NCBI RefSeq assembly: GCF_018403225.1
Contig: NZ_BOSG01000005.1
Coordinates: 1 to 64,000 of the forward strand
DNA from: Paenibacillus sp. J23TS9
GTDB taxonomy: Bacteria; Bacillota; Bacilli; Paenibacillales; Paenibacillaceae
DNA: 64,000 nt
Direction: 5' to 3'
Below are positions 8,129-16,438 of the stretch, piece by piece (position 1 is the first letter of the stretch; the number at the start of each line of letters is the position of its first letter). A program made the position numbers and the translations under genes. The notes under the pieces are model-generated. The model was not told the origin of the DNA. It worked only from the letters and a program-made list of their open reading frames with translations, and made no database searches.

Positions 8129-8797
8129 ATGGCTAAATCCAAATTTTACGTGGTATGGGAAGGGAAGAAGCCGGGAATCTACACAACGTGGGCGGAATGC
8201 CAAGCACAGGTGAACGGCTATACGGATGCAAAATATAAATCCTATGAATCCCGCGCAGAAGCCGAGGCGGCCTTTAAAGGCGGCTGGAAAGGGAACTGGG
8301 GCCAGGGCAGCAAATCCTCCTCATCATCGAAAGGAAAGGCCAACAGCGGCAAATCTGCCGGCAGCCGGTCGTCTGCCGCGGATCAGGAAGAGATCATTTA
8401 TGACAGCATCTCCGTAGATGTCGGTACCCGCGGCAATCCCGGACCTGTGGAGTACAAAGGCGTGGATACGCAAACGGGAGAGATTCTGTTTTATGTGGGG
8501 CCGGTAGAGAACGGCACGAACAATCTCGGAGAATTCATTGCGATTGTACATGGCTTGGCATATTTGAAACAGCAGGGCAGCACGAAGACGATCTATACGG
8601 ATTCGAGAACCGCTCTCGCCTGGATCAGAAACAAGAAGCCAGCAACGACGCTCGCGAGAAACGAGTCCACACGCAAGATTTGGGAGCTTACCGACCGTGC
8701 GGTGCAGTGGCTGCAGGACAATAAATACGAGAACAAAATCCTCAAATGGAATACCGAAAAATGGGGAGAAATCAAGGCCGATTTCGGGCGGAAATAA
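8129..8797 (+). CDS. Ribonuclease H with N-terminal viroplasmin domain
   Basis: 222 aa. Residues 3-50 form a caulimovirus viroplasmin-like / RNase H1 N-terminal hybrid-binding domain (KFYVVWEGKKPGIYTTW, then AEAEAAFKGGW). A Ser/Lys/Gly-rich linker follows (about 52-85), then an RNase H fold with acidic residues in SVDVG, NNLGEF and YTDSRTA, and a C-terminal Asp in KADFG. RNase H removes RNA from RNA:DNA hybrids. The linker is low complexity. AAGGAG at 8115 is eight bases from the ATG. Confidence 0.9.
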   Translation: MAKSKFYVVWEGKKPGIYTTWAECQAQVNGYTDAKYKSYESRAEAEAAFKGGWKGNWGQGSKSSSSSKGKANSGKSAGSRSSAADQEEIIYDSISVDVGTRGNPGPVEYKGVDTQTGEILFYVGPVENGTNNLGEFIAIVHGLAYLKQQGSTKTIYTDSRTALAWIRNKKPATTLARNESTRKIWELTDRAVQWLQDNKYENKILKWNTEKWGEIKADFGRK

Positions 8798-8833
8798 AAC
8801 GCGTTGACGAAGGCGCAGGAATATGAAAGCAAA

Positions 8834-8869
8834 AACAGCCGCCGGCTCTTTGGAGCCAGGCGGCTGTTT
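8834..8869. terminator. Terminator-like hairpin after the RNase H gene
   Basis: AACAGCCGCC pairs with GGCGGCTGTT (10 bp). The T tract on the plus strand is short (TTTCC). Confidence 0.65.
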
Positions 8870-9008
8870 CCCATGGACCTGACTCTGCTTCAGAATATAG
8901 CCCGGAAGACATGGTGTAATTTGTCGATATTTGGCAGGACCATTCCGAACAAAGCACTAAGCGAATGGACCGACAGGGCTATTTTTATCCAATATATTGT
9001 AAAATCAT

Positions 9009-9041
9009 ATTATATATATTAAATATAGATTATATATATTA
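9009..9041. repeat. Two direct copies of a 13-bp AT motif, 20-bp period
   Basis: ATTATATATATTA occurs at 9009-9021 and again at 9029-9041. The region is pure A/T while its surroundings are near 50% GC. It lies about 125 bp upstream of the GxGYxYP gene and may be a promoter UP element or a regulator site. The rest of 8870-9165 has no supported gene. A 22-codon ATG frame at 9079 lacks a clear SD. Confidence 0.5.
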
Positions 9042-9165
9042 GGTGTAGAGGAGATCTTCGATCCATTCGGCGTTCAGCATGCGGGAGATTTCGGATTCGG
9101 GCCGGGAGGAAAGGTGTTTCTTTTATCTGCCAACCAAATCATCGTAAAGTTGAGGTGTATTGTTT

Positions 9166-11244
9166 ATGCTTCGTAAGTTTACCACGGTTTGTCTCACTGC
9201 GGTCTGCGCGCTTTCCATCTCCATGGGCGCATCCGCCGAGCCGGCGCCAAGTTCCTCATCCTCACCCGGCAGCATCAGCGGCATCAAGTGGCCGGAATCG
9301 CAAGCGCTCCCAACCTTTGCGAAGGTGAAGCGTCTGAACGTAGCGGACGTTTATGACGCCCCCGGCGACGTTAAGATTATGCTTGCAACCCTGCAAGGCA
9401 TTGTCAACAGGAAACAGCCCCGAGTTTATCTGCTTGAAAACCAGGAAGAAGGCAAGATGACCTGGCTGAATGATCTCAGGGTACCTTATACGGTGCATAA
9501 CGATCCTTGGGAACTGGTGGACGAATTCAAGAAGGAAGTTAAGGGAATCATTGTCTACGACCCGAAGGTTCCGGACAGCATCAACGTGGCGACAACCCTA
9601 GCCGGACTCAAGGATGCGGTGGTAGCCAGCCCGGAGCTCAGCGCCAGGCTGACGTCGGCTCCTTACAACCTGAAAGTACTCGATGATTTGCAGGGCAAGT
9701 TTAAGGATAAGATGGATGCCTACACCTGGCAGTACGAGAATTTGTGGAAGCAAACAACGCACCGGATGCTGATCGGGCTCAGCCCGGATACGTCGGTGAA
9801 GCTGCCTCCGGGACTTCCGCAGTCGTTCAAGGTGGTAGCCGAGGAGAAGACGCAGGAGAGGGATGCGAAGAACCGCCAGACCTACGACATGGATCTGACG
9901 TCTTTCCTAGGTACGAATGCGGTATACCTCCGCTTTGAGGATGCGTTCCAGCAGGATGGATGGGGCGCGGCCGTTCATGAAGTGACCGTGAAGGCGGATG
10001 GCCAGACGATTGCCCGGTTCGTTCCCGGAACCGACGACGAGAAGCCTTTCCTCTACGACGCCCAAGAATCGCAGCTCTCCAGCGGCAGCGGAGGACACCG
10101 GTTCGCGGATAACGGGCGGTACTTCGTATACGGGTTTACAGTACCTGCAGGCACGAAGTCGTTGACCGCTTCGGTCGACATGTGGAACCAATTTAAGGTG
10201 TACGCGGGCAACGAAGCTCCGCCTTCTTCGGAACAGAAAGAGCCGTACGGCTACCTCCGCGACTATGCGGTCGCCAACAAAGCAATGGTGTTCTGGCTGG
10301 GCTCCAATACGCCTGAGCAAAAGGCATTGTTTGATAAGATCCTGTCCGATGTTCCTGCAGGCACGCCATATCTCGGCTGGTTCAGCAACGATACCGAAGG
10401 CGAATTCAACGGGGTTGAGCTTTTATCGAACCACAGCGTCTACGTACTTGCTGCTGACTGGTTCAGCAATCTGACGGTATTTTCAGGTACGGATAACCAA
10501 GGGCAGGGGCCGCTGCCGTCGGATAAGATCAAGACGCCGAAGCTCGAGAACAAAATTTATGTGACGTACACCTTCAGCGAGGGCGACAACTTCCAGTACA
10601 ACCAGCATTGGCTGCGCAATTTGTGGGATGACCCGAACCGCGGCAAAGTGCCGATCAACTGGACGTCCAGTCCGCTGCTGTACGACGGGGCACCGGCGAT
10701 GCTGAACTATTACAGAAGCACGGCAACCGCGAATGACCAGCTGATCGCCGGACCTTCCGGCGGCGGATACTTCTACCCGAACGCCTGGCCGGAGAAGACG
10801 CTGCCTGCGTTTTTGAAGAAGACTTCCTCGTACCTGAAAAAGACCGGCATGACCGTACCTTACGTGCTGAACCGCATCGCGAACCAAAACGTCCCGTTCA
10901 GCGATTCGGTCATCAAAGCGTACGAGGACAACTACCGTCCAAACGGGCTGTTCCTGAGCTGGGAAGATCATTTTGGCGTGGATATCCTGAAAGGGAACCT
11001 GCCGGTTTCGACAATTCAGGGCATTAGTACCGTAAAGGATGGACAAAAGATTCTGACGGACGCCAAAGCAAAGTGGGACGGCAATTCCCCTCTGTTCGTA
11101 TCCCTCGGGCTGCTCGCCTGGAACATGACGCCGACCGATGTGGTGAAGCTGACGGATTCGCTCGGACCGGAATACCAGCCGGTGCTTGCTGACCAATATT
11201 TCTCCCTCATACGGGAAGCGAACCATTTGCCAACGAAGCCTTAA
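9166..11244 (+). CDS. Secreted GxGYxYP-domain protein (putative glycoside hydrolase)
   Basis: About 692 aa with a signal peptide ending at ASAEPAP and a Ser-rich linker. The C-terminal half contains PSGGGYFYPNAWPE, the GxGYxYP motif that names a family found in carbohydrate-degradation loci and suspected, without biochemical proof, to be glycosidases. The N-terminal half (about residues 40-200, LNVADVYDAPGDVKIM and LATLQGIVNRKQPRVYLL) matches the associated N-terminal domain. An inserted beta-rich segment at about 240-350 resembles a carbohydrate-binding fold. GAGGTG at 9152-9157 suits the ATG at 9166 rather than the in-frame TTG at 9160. It stands alone and ends at a strong terminator. Confidence 0.8.
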   Translation: MLRKFTTVCLTAVCALSISMGASAEPAPSSSSSPGSISGIKWPESQALPTFAKVKRLNVADVYDAPGDVKIMLATLQGIVNRKQPRVYLLENQEEGKMTWLNDLRVPYTVHNDPWELVDEFKKEVKGIIVYDPKVPDSINVATTLAGLKDAVVASPELSARLTSAPYNLKVLDDLQGKFKDKMDAYTWQYENLWKQTTHRMLIGLSPDTSVKLPPGLPQSFKVVAEEKTQERDAKNRQTYDMDLTSFLGTNAVYLRFEDAFQQDGWGAAVHEVTVKADGQTIARFVPGTDDEKPFLYDAQESQLSSGSGGHRFADNGRYFVYGFTVPAGTKSLTASVDMWNQFKVYAGNEAPPSSEQKEPYGYLRDYAVANKAMVFWLGSNTPEQKALFDKILSDVPAGTPYLGWFSNDTEGEFNGVELLSNHSVYVLAADWFSNLTVFSGTDNQGQGPLPSDKIKTPKLENKIYVTYTFSEGDNFQYNQHWLRNLWDDPNRGKVPINWTSSPLLYDGAPAMLNYYRSTATANDQLIAGPSGGGYFYPNAWPEKTLPAFLKKTSSYLKKTGMTVPYVLNRIANQNVPFSDSVIKAYEDNYRPNGLFLSWEDHFGVDILKGNLPVSTIQGISTVKDGQKILTDAKAKWDGNSPLFVSLGLLAWNMTPTDVVKLTDSLGPEYQPVLADQYFSLIREANHLPTKP

Positions 11245-11261
11245 AATCAAGAAAAGTTAAC

Positions 11262-11300
11262 AAAAAGCGGTCAATGCCAGAAGGCGTTGGCCGCTTTTTG
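11262..11300. terminator. Terminator of the GxGYxYP gene
   Basis: AAAAAGCGGTCAATGCC pairs with GGCGTTGGCCGCTTTTT around an AGAA loop. Confidence 0.88.
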
Positions 11301-11334
11301 CGTTTCGTAAACGAAAAAAAATGTAAATTACCCG

Positions 11335-11398
11335 TTGACAACGGATCCGAGATTCCATTATCTTTATAATAATTAATGAGTGAGTAACTCACTCATTA
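11335..11398 (+). promoter_or_regulatory. Promoter with a 25-bp TetR-type operator palindrome
   Basis: TTGACA at 11335-11340 with TATCTT 18 bp downstream is a plausible promoter, and TATAAT lies at 11365-11370. Immediately after is a perfect palindrome at 11374-11398 with 12-bp arms (TAATGAGTGAGT and ACTCACTCATTA) around one A. TGAGTGAGT/ACTCACTCA is a common TetR-family operator form, and a TetR gene lies downstream in the same unit, so autoregulation is likely. Confidence 0.75.
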
Positions 11399-11422
11399 TA
11401 AAAACGGAAACGGGGAATTGAA

Positions 11423-12466
11423 ATGAACAATGCTTTAGTTCAGATCGTAATGCGTAAAAGAAACCAACGTAAGAACGCGCAGCTGCTTCGCTTAACAACA
11501 TCCGAAGGCATCGCCGAATCCGGCTTTGTGCGTATTGGCGGGATCGAACAATGGGTGACCATTCGGGGAGAAAACCGGCGCAATCCGGTGCTGCTGTTCA
11601 TTCATGGAGGACCGGGATCGGTATATTCCATCTTCAGTCCGCTGCTGCGTTCTTGGGAGAAGGAATTTACGATCGTGCAGTGGGACCAGCGGGGAGCGGG
11701 AAAGACCTTTCGGCGCAACGGCAAACAAGAAAGCGGATTGTTGACCTTCGATCGGTTGGTGAAGGACGGGATCGAGTTATCCGAGTATCTCTGCAGCAGG
11801 CTCCAGCAGAAGAAGCTTATTCTGGTGGGCAGCTCGGTGGGCAGTCTTACCGGCATCTTGATGGCCAAGAGGCGCCCGGATTTATACCATGCTTATGTAG
11901 GGACGGATCAGAACGCTCCAGATCCCGATCATGTTGGCCATCAACTTCTGCTGGAAGCTTTTCGAACGACTGGCAACAAGGAGGGGGCAGCGCTGCTTCA
12001 GCGAATGGGGACCGATCCATTCGCCTGGAACAGCAAGGATGTGGATAGACGTAATCGTCTTATGGTGAAGGCGATCCGCGGTGTTCCCAACATGATCACG
12101 GATTTGATCATGCCTTCGATGCTGTCATCGCCGGAACATACGCTGAGAGATATGACGGATCTGTTTAAAGGGATGAAATTTTCCGCCGAAGGGCTTCATG
12201 AAGAAATGGTTCATTTTGATTTTGACAAGATCGGATACCGCTTCGAGCTGCCTGTGTTCATTCTTCAAGGGGATTCGGATTTTATTACGCCAACGGCAAC
12301 GGCCCAAAAGTACCTCGACCGCATGGATGCCCCTCATAAAGAGTTCGTGCTCATCCATCAGGCAGGCCATTTGGCGTGCTTTGCCCGGCCGGAACAGTTT
12401 CTCGGTGTACTGCAGAAACAAGTCCTCCCCCTGGCTATGGATGCTGAGGCGAAGCAAGTACGGTGA
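11423..12466 (+). CDS. Alpha/beta hydrolase, proline iminopeptidase-like
   Basis: 347 aa. Oxyanion motif LLFIHGGPGS at about residues 53-62, FTIVQWDQRGAGKT, and nucleophile elbow LVGSSVGS with the central Ser. The likely acid is the Asp in LQGDSDFITP and the base the His in IHQAGHLACF. The HGGPG motif is typical of the proline iminopeptidase / peptidase S33 group, though many such proteins are general esterases. No signal peptide. It is the first gene of a hydrolase-TetR pair under the palindromic operator, as in stress- or xenobiotic-inducible units. Confidence 0.85.
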   Translation: MNNALVQIVMRKRNQRKNAQLLRLTTSEGIAESGFVRIGGIEQWVTIRGENRRNPVLLFIHGGPGSVYSIFSPLLRSWEKEFTIVQWDQRGAGKTFRRNGKQESGLLTFDRLVKDGIELSEYLCSRLQQKKLILVGSSVGSLTGILMAKRRPDLYHAYVGTDQNAPDPDHVGHQLLLEAFRTTGNKEGAALLQRMGTDPFAWNSKDVDRRNRLMVKAIRGVPNMITDLIMPSMLSSPEHTLRDMTDLFKGMKFSAEGLHEEMVHFDFDKIGYRFELPVFILQGDSDFITPTATAQKYLDRMDAPHKEFVLIHQAGHLACFARPEQFLGVLQKQVLPLAMDAEAKQVR

Positions 12467-12483
12467 ACCCAGCCGGAACATCA

Positions 12484-12492
12484 TGGTACAAT
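12484..12492 (+). promoter_or_regulatory. Extended -10 promoter candidate for the TetR gene
   Basis: TGGTACAAT fits the TGnTATAAT extended -10 form. There is no good -35. It may give the regulator its own basal transcription. Confidence 0.35.
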
Positions 12493-12533
12493 AAGGATAA
12501 GTAATTTTTCGAGAGATGGGAGTCCGGAAACTA

Positions 12534-13124
12534 ATGTCGCCATTAAATAAGGAACAGCTTGCCCAAATCCGGGATGAGAGGAAAAGTCAGATCCAGCAGG
12601 CCGCGTTGAAGCTTTTTGCCCGCAGCGGCTTTACAGGAACGAAGACCAGTATGATCGCGGCGGAAGCTGGTGTGAGCGAGGGACTGATATACCGATATTT
12701 TACGTCCAAGGATGAGCTGTTTACCAGCATCGTCCGGGAACTGATGGAGGAAGGGCAGAGAGAGACGGGGAATGTGCCGAGTCTGCCGGGTACGCCTTAT
12801 GAGCAGATTAAGGCGCTGACGGAGAATATGCTCAGCGAGAACAAACTTGCTTTTATGCTCGTTCTCCGTGCCGTCCGCAGCCTTGATGCCATTCCAAAGG
12901 ACGCCGCGGATATTTTGAAGGAGCATTCGGCGGACGCCATGATCGCGCCGCTGATTCCTTTGTTTAAGCAAGGACAGGAAGCGGGGGAGCTAGCCGAAGG
13001 CGACCCTCAAGAGCTGCTTCATTGGTATTTCTGCATCGTGAACGCCTTGATCATCGAGGAAGCGGATGAGAATCCGTACGGAATGCCTTCATCCGATCTG
13101 CTGATGAAGATGTTGAAAAGGTAA
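12534..13124 (+). CDS. TetR/AcrR-family transcriptional regulator
   Basis: About 196 aa. The N-terminal TetR helix-turn-helix is at about residues 10-57 (AALKLFARSGFTGTKTSMIA, GVSEGLIYRYFTSKDEL). The C-terminal ligand and dimerisation part is variable, as usual. An alternative ATG at 12516 adds six residues. GGGAG at 12519 supports 12534. Its likely operator is the palindrome at 11374-11398 ahead of the adjacent hydrolase gene. Confidence 0.88.
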   Translation: MSPLNKEQLAQIRDERKSQIQQAALKLFARSGFTGTKTSMIAAEAGVSEGLIYRYFTSKDELFTSIVRELMEEGQRETGNVPSLPGTPYEQIKALTENMLSENKLAFMLVLRAVRSLDAIPKDAADILKEHSADAMIAPLIPLFKQGQEAGELAEGDPQELLHWYFCIVNALIIEEADENPYGMPSSDLLMKMLKR

Positions 13125-13245
13125 GGCGGCCGTAGAGGTTGTCTCTCCCATGCACGAAGCAAAGAAGAAAGCCAGCTATACCAAGGTTAAGCCGTATTAT
13201 GCCGAGCTGCCCGCATCTGCAAGGTGTAGCGATGGTTGAAGACGC

Positions 13246-13282
13246 AAAAAAAGGCAGGCCCGAAGGTGGGGCCTGCCTTTTT
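13246..13282. terminator. Bidirectional terminator
   Basis: AAAAAAAGGCAGGCCC pairs with GGGGCCTGCCTTTTTT. It lies between the plus-strand TetR gene and the minus-strand glycosidase gene. The stretch 13125-13245 holds only a 29-codon ATG frame at 13150 with no recognisable match. Confidence 0.9.
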
Positions 13283-13347
13283 TGGATTTCGTCGCTATAA
13301 AAGCGTATTGCGATGCTGTTTATGCACTTTTTTCCACTAGGCCAGCT

Positions 13348-15327
13348 TTACGATTCCTCCTCATACGCCAGCACGACCATCTGATGGCATTCTAGCTCAG
13401 GTATGGTGTACATCACCCGATCCCCTTTTTGCGTGAAATCCAGCGGCGTCATCTGCGGAGCCAGATAAACCTGCTGTACTTTTTCCGGAATCCTCAGATC
13501 CATGGCAATGTTGTACACAGGCAAAATATCTTCGATGATTTCAATGCCGTCTCCTCTTTTTACCGGTGATGCGTACAAGGTATGCTGCACATAGCGGGAT
13601 TTGTCCGTTTGCTTCTGCAGTGTTGCCGAGCCTTGGGCTTGCAGGGCAGTGCGCATGGAAGGCTGCGGCAGGAGGCGGCTCAGCGCGAATAATACGGTTT
13701 CTTTCAGCGCCAGGCTCCCTTTGGTTGCGTAATCTTCAAATACATTCCAGGCGATGTATATGCCATTGGCGCTTTCTACCATTCCCGGTCCCCCATAATC
13801 CCCGCTGTCGGGCGTATGCTGATGGGAACAGAAGGTAAGGGCATCCCGGTTAAAATAAGGGTTTTCTCTTTTGCCGAGCTCGGTCCCGCTTTCGGTCAGT
13901 TCTACCTTTTGACCTGTTGAATAGAAAATAAAAGCAGCCTCCCCCAGATGATCAAGGGGCTGCAGAGGACGGTAGTAGTCGGGCTGGTATGGATTGATCC
14001 CGATATGCTTTACCCCAAGATCGAGAGCAAAAGTATCGCCCTCCGCCTGCAAACCGGATTCCCCTGTCACGAGCAGCCGCCCACCCTGATCGAGAAAGCT
14101 ATGAAGTTTGGATTGAAGCGGCTCATTGATCCGCACATAGTCGGGCAGAATGATCACCTGGTACGAATCGAAATCACTTTCGAGATCGATGACATCAAAC
14201 AGGATATTTCCTTCGACGAGCATCCGTACAGCGCCAGCATCGGATTGGCCGGTAAAGCTGTCATGGCCTCCATCAGCGGTATGGGAGCCGGCAGCCTCAA
14301 CAGAAAGAAGGGCAACATCAGCTACATGAACCACATTCTTGCACCATTCTTCCTTCGCCTCCACTTCCGCATAGGCTCTACCAATCAGACGGTATGTCGC
14401 TTCATCCATCTGTCCGAGCGGATGCAGCTGGTCACCGATGGAACAAGCTGCGCCATGCGCAAGGCTGAGGGCTGTTTCATAGCGGAGGGCATTCGGATGC
14501 TTGTAGCCGCCGAACTCCCCCCAGGTGGTATGGAATTTTCCGGTCATTCCTAGAAAAGGCATGCCGAGCGGCTGTGCATACCTTGCCGATAGCGGGAAGT
14601 GGTCGTATCCCCAGCCTCCTGTGGGCAGCGACTCCAGCTCCAGATGGGTGTTCATGCGTGCTAAATCACGGCGTCCGCGCCGGATATGGCCGCCATTATG
14701 AAAAATGGGCAGACCGGGCTTAAGGGTATTCACCGTTTCAGAGACTTGATTGGTATAGTTGGCGTAGGTTTCCTCCCACAATGGACGCATGGCGTGAATG
14801 TCCCGCGGGTCTATTCCTTTTGCCCGGGCAGAAGCTATACAGCTTGCGCAGTAGCATTCCCTCACACCTACGATATCGAGAAAAATACCATCCGCGTCAT
14901 AGTTTTGTACAACCTCAGCTATTTGGGACAGCAGTATACCGAGATAAGGCGTGTTCATGCACAGCTGGTGATATCCGGGTCTGAACAGATCCCCGCCATC
15001 CGCGTAACGCGGACGGATGCACCATTCGGGATGACGGACCGCCAGCTGCTCATCTAACCCTGCAGACAAATACACGGGAGTTTTAACCCCTATTTCATGG
15101 GCGGCTTCGATCATGGCACCAAGAAGATCGAAGGAAAGTCCCGGATGCATCAGGTTAGCCTTGGACGGATGATAGGCCCAGCCATGATGGCATTTGGAAA
15201 AAATGGTGATGGAGTCCACATGTCCTAGCTTCAGCATCCGTTGAAATTGATCTTTTTCAAAGCGGCTGCCGATATGGTCAATGGCCTCCGAGGTGTGAAA
15301 GTCGAGATGAACCTGGCGAAAACGCAT
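13348..15327 (-). CDS. GHL6-type glycoside hydrolase with GH42-like trimerisation domain
   Basis: 659 aa. The N-terminal half matches the hypothetical glycosyl hydrolase 6 family, a TIM barrel related to beta-galactosidase / alpha-fucosidase clans (HLDFHTSEAIDHIGSRF at the start, FSKCHHGWAYHPSK, then GIFLDIVGVRECYCASC with Asp in the barrel). Residues about 380-450 look like the beta-galactosidase trimerisation (GH42M) domain (VIILPDYVRINEPL, GGRLLVTGESGL). No signal peptide, so it acts in the cytoplasm on imported oligosaccharides. GGGAGGG precedes the ATG. It is transcribed divergently from the AraC gene, suggesting shared control of the carbohydrate locus. Activity is inferred only from fold family. 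Confidence 0.82.
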   Translation of the reverse strand: MRFRQVHLDFHTSEAIDHIGSRFEKDQFQRMLKLGHVDSITIFSKCHHGWAYHPSKANLMHPGLSFDLLGAMIEAAHEIGVKTPVYLSAGLDEQLAVRHPEWCIRPRYADGGDLFRPGYHQLCMNTPYLGILLSQIAEVVQNYDADGIFLDIVGVRECYCASCIASARAKGIDPRDIHAMRPLWEETYANYTNQVSETVNTLKPGLPIFHNGGHIRRGRRDLARMNTHLELESLPTGGWGYDHFPLSARYAQPLGMPFLGMTGKFHTTWGEFGGYKHPNALRYETALSLAHGAACSIGDQLHPLGQMDEATYRLIGRAYAEVEAKEEWCKNVVHVADVALLSVEAAGSHTADGGHDSFTGQSDAGAVRMLVEGNILFDVIDLESDFDSYQVIILPDYVRINEPLQSKLHSFLDQGGRLLVTGESGLQAEGDTFALDLGVKHIGINPYQPDYYRPLQPLDHLGEAAFIFYSTGQKVELTESGTELGKRENPYFNRDALTFCSHQHTPDSGDYGGPGMVESANGIYIAWNVFEDYATKGSLALKETVLFALSRLLPQPSMRTALQAQGSATLQKQTDKSRYVQHTLYASPVKRGDGIEIIEDILPVYNIAMDLRIPEKVQQVYLAPQMTPLDFTQKGDRVMYTIPELECHQMVVLAYEEES

Positions 15328-15357
15328 CGTTTAATACCCTCCCTGGTTTTCGAAGTT

Positions 15358-15376
15358 GTTACCTCCATAAGGTAAC
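15358..15376. promoter_or_regulatory. Inverted repeat in the glycosidase/AraC intergenic region
   Basis: GTTACC-7 bp-GGTAAC lies about 30 bp upstream of the glycosidase start on the minus strand and 150 bp from the AraC start. It could be a regulator site or a leader hairpin. The rest of the 200-bp divergent region is AT-rich and probably carries both promoters. Confidence 0.4.
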
Positions 15377-15529
15377 GGAAAAAAAGATGGGGGACTACAT
15401 GAAATAGCGACTTTAAATAGTACAATATCGACTTTTGATTCATGACCTGTGCCTTGCAGGATGCTAATATATAACTAAAATGGAGTATTCATTAAAACAA
15501 TATCGATACGAAGAAGGGAGGGGCTGTTC

Positions 15530-16399
15530 ATGAAATGCCTGGAGCTTGCGATTCCGCCGCTGCCGTCACTACTGACCGTGGGTCATGCGGTATGGATGCC
15601 GGGAAATTGCCATTTTAGTCGGTCATTTGATGTATATGATGTGATTTTCGTGAAGAAAGGCGCTATGTACATGCAGGAGGATCAAGCAGAGTATACGGTG
15701 CAGGCAGGACAATTACTTGTGCTTGAACCCGGTAGAACACATTCCGGCACAGCGCCTTGTACAGAAGAGACGGAGGTGTATTGGGTACATTTCAAGCATC
15801 CGGCTGCGCTAAGAACACTGAATACCGAAGGCATCCCATGGTCTGCGGTACTTCCACAGGGCAGAGACAGCGATACCCGGCCATCGGATCAGACGATGTA
15901 TCTTCCCAAGCACGGGACTGTTCCCTTTAGCCTGCTGCAGCCTGTTTTAGACCGTATGGATCAGCTGCATATGCAGTTGTCGGTGGAGCATTCCCTTCAA
16001 CTTCAGTCCCTGTTCTGCGAGCTGCTGGAAACACTCCAATCCGAGGCAAAAGCGAGACCGGGATCACGTTCGTCCGCGCTTGCCCGGGAAACGGTAGGTT
16101 ATCTGCAGAAGCACTGGATGGAAGCCTTTCACTCCCAAAAGATGGAGGAGGCTCTGCATTTTCAATTCGACCATATTACGCGCTGCATGAAAAAATATAC
16201 GGGGATGACGCCGCTTCAGTATGTGCATCATTTGCGGATCAACCATGCAGTAGTCCTGCTTGAACAAACGACGTTCCCGATCCAGGAAATTGCTGAGCGT
16301 GTGGGTATACCCAACGTGAGTTTTTTCGGAAGACTGTTCCGCGAACGCATCGGCATGACGCCTGGACAATATCGGCTGAGAAGGCAATATCAATTGTAG
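15530..16399 (+). CDS. AraC-family transcriptional regulator
   Basis: 289 aa. The N-terminal cupin-like sensor region (about residues 20-95) includes QAGQLLVLEPGRTHSGTAP, typical of AraC sugar-binding domains. The C-terminal double helix-turn-helix at about 185-285 includes GMTPLQYVHHLRINHAVVLL, IQEIAERVGIPNVSFFGRLF and GMTPGQYR. GAAGGGAGGGG gives a strong ribosome site before the ATG. It lies at the head of the histidine-kinase operon and opposite the GHL6 gene, so it most likely controls this carbohydrate locus in response to the substrate or a fragment. Confidence 0.9.
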   Translation: MKCLELAIPPLPSLLTVGHAVWMPGNCHFSRSFDVYDVIFVKKGAMYMQEDQAEYTVQAGQLLVLEPGRTHSGTAPCTEETEVYWVHFKHPAALRTLNTEGIPWSAVLPQGRDSDTRPSDQTMYLPKHGTVPFSLLQPVLDRMDQLHMQLSVEHSLQLQSLFCELLETLQSEAKARPGSRSSALARETVGYLQKHWMEAFHSQKMEEALHFQFDHITRCMKKYTGMTPLQYVHHLRINHAVVLLEQTTFPIQEIAERVGIPNVSFFGRLFRERIGMTPGQYRLRRQYQL

Positions 16400-16438
16400 G
16401 AGACAGGGCACCAGAACCAAGGAAGGCGGATCCTTATC

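Noticed and set aside
10483..11250. 255-codon frame antisense to the GxGYxYP gene
   Set aside because: Arg- and Val-rich shadow translation with no motif; the plus strand has a signal peptide and the family motif.
13150..13239. 29-codon ATG frame (MHEAKKKASY...) between TetR and the terminator
   Set aside because: Weak ribosome site and no recognisable match. It could be a gene remnant but cannot be supported.
15358..15376. GTTACC/GGTAAC inverted repeat as an AraC binding site
   Set aside because: AraC proteins usually bind direct repeats, so I list it as a regulatory repeat but do not assign it to the AraC gene.
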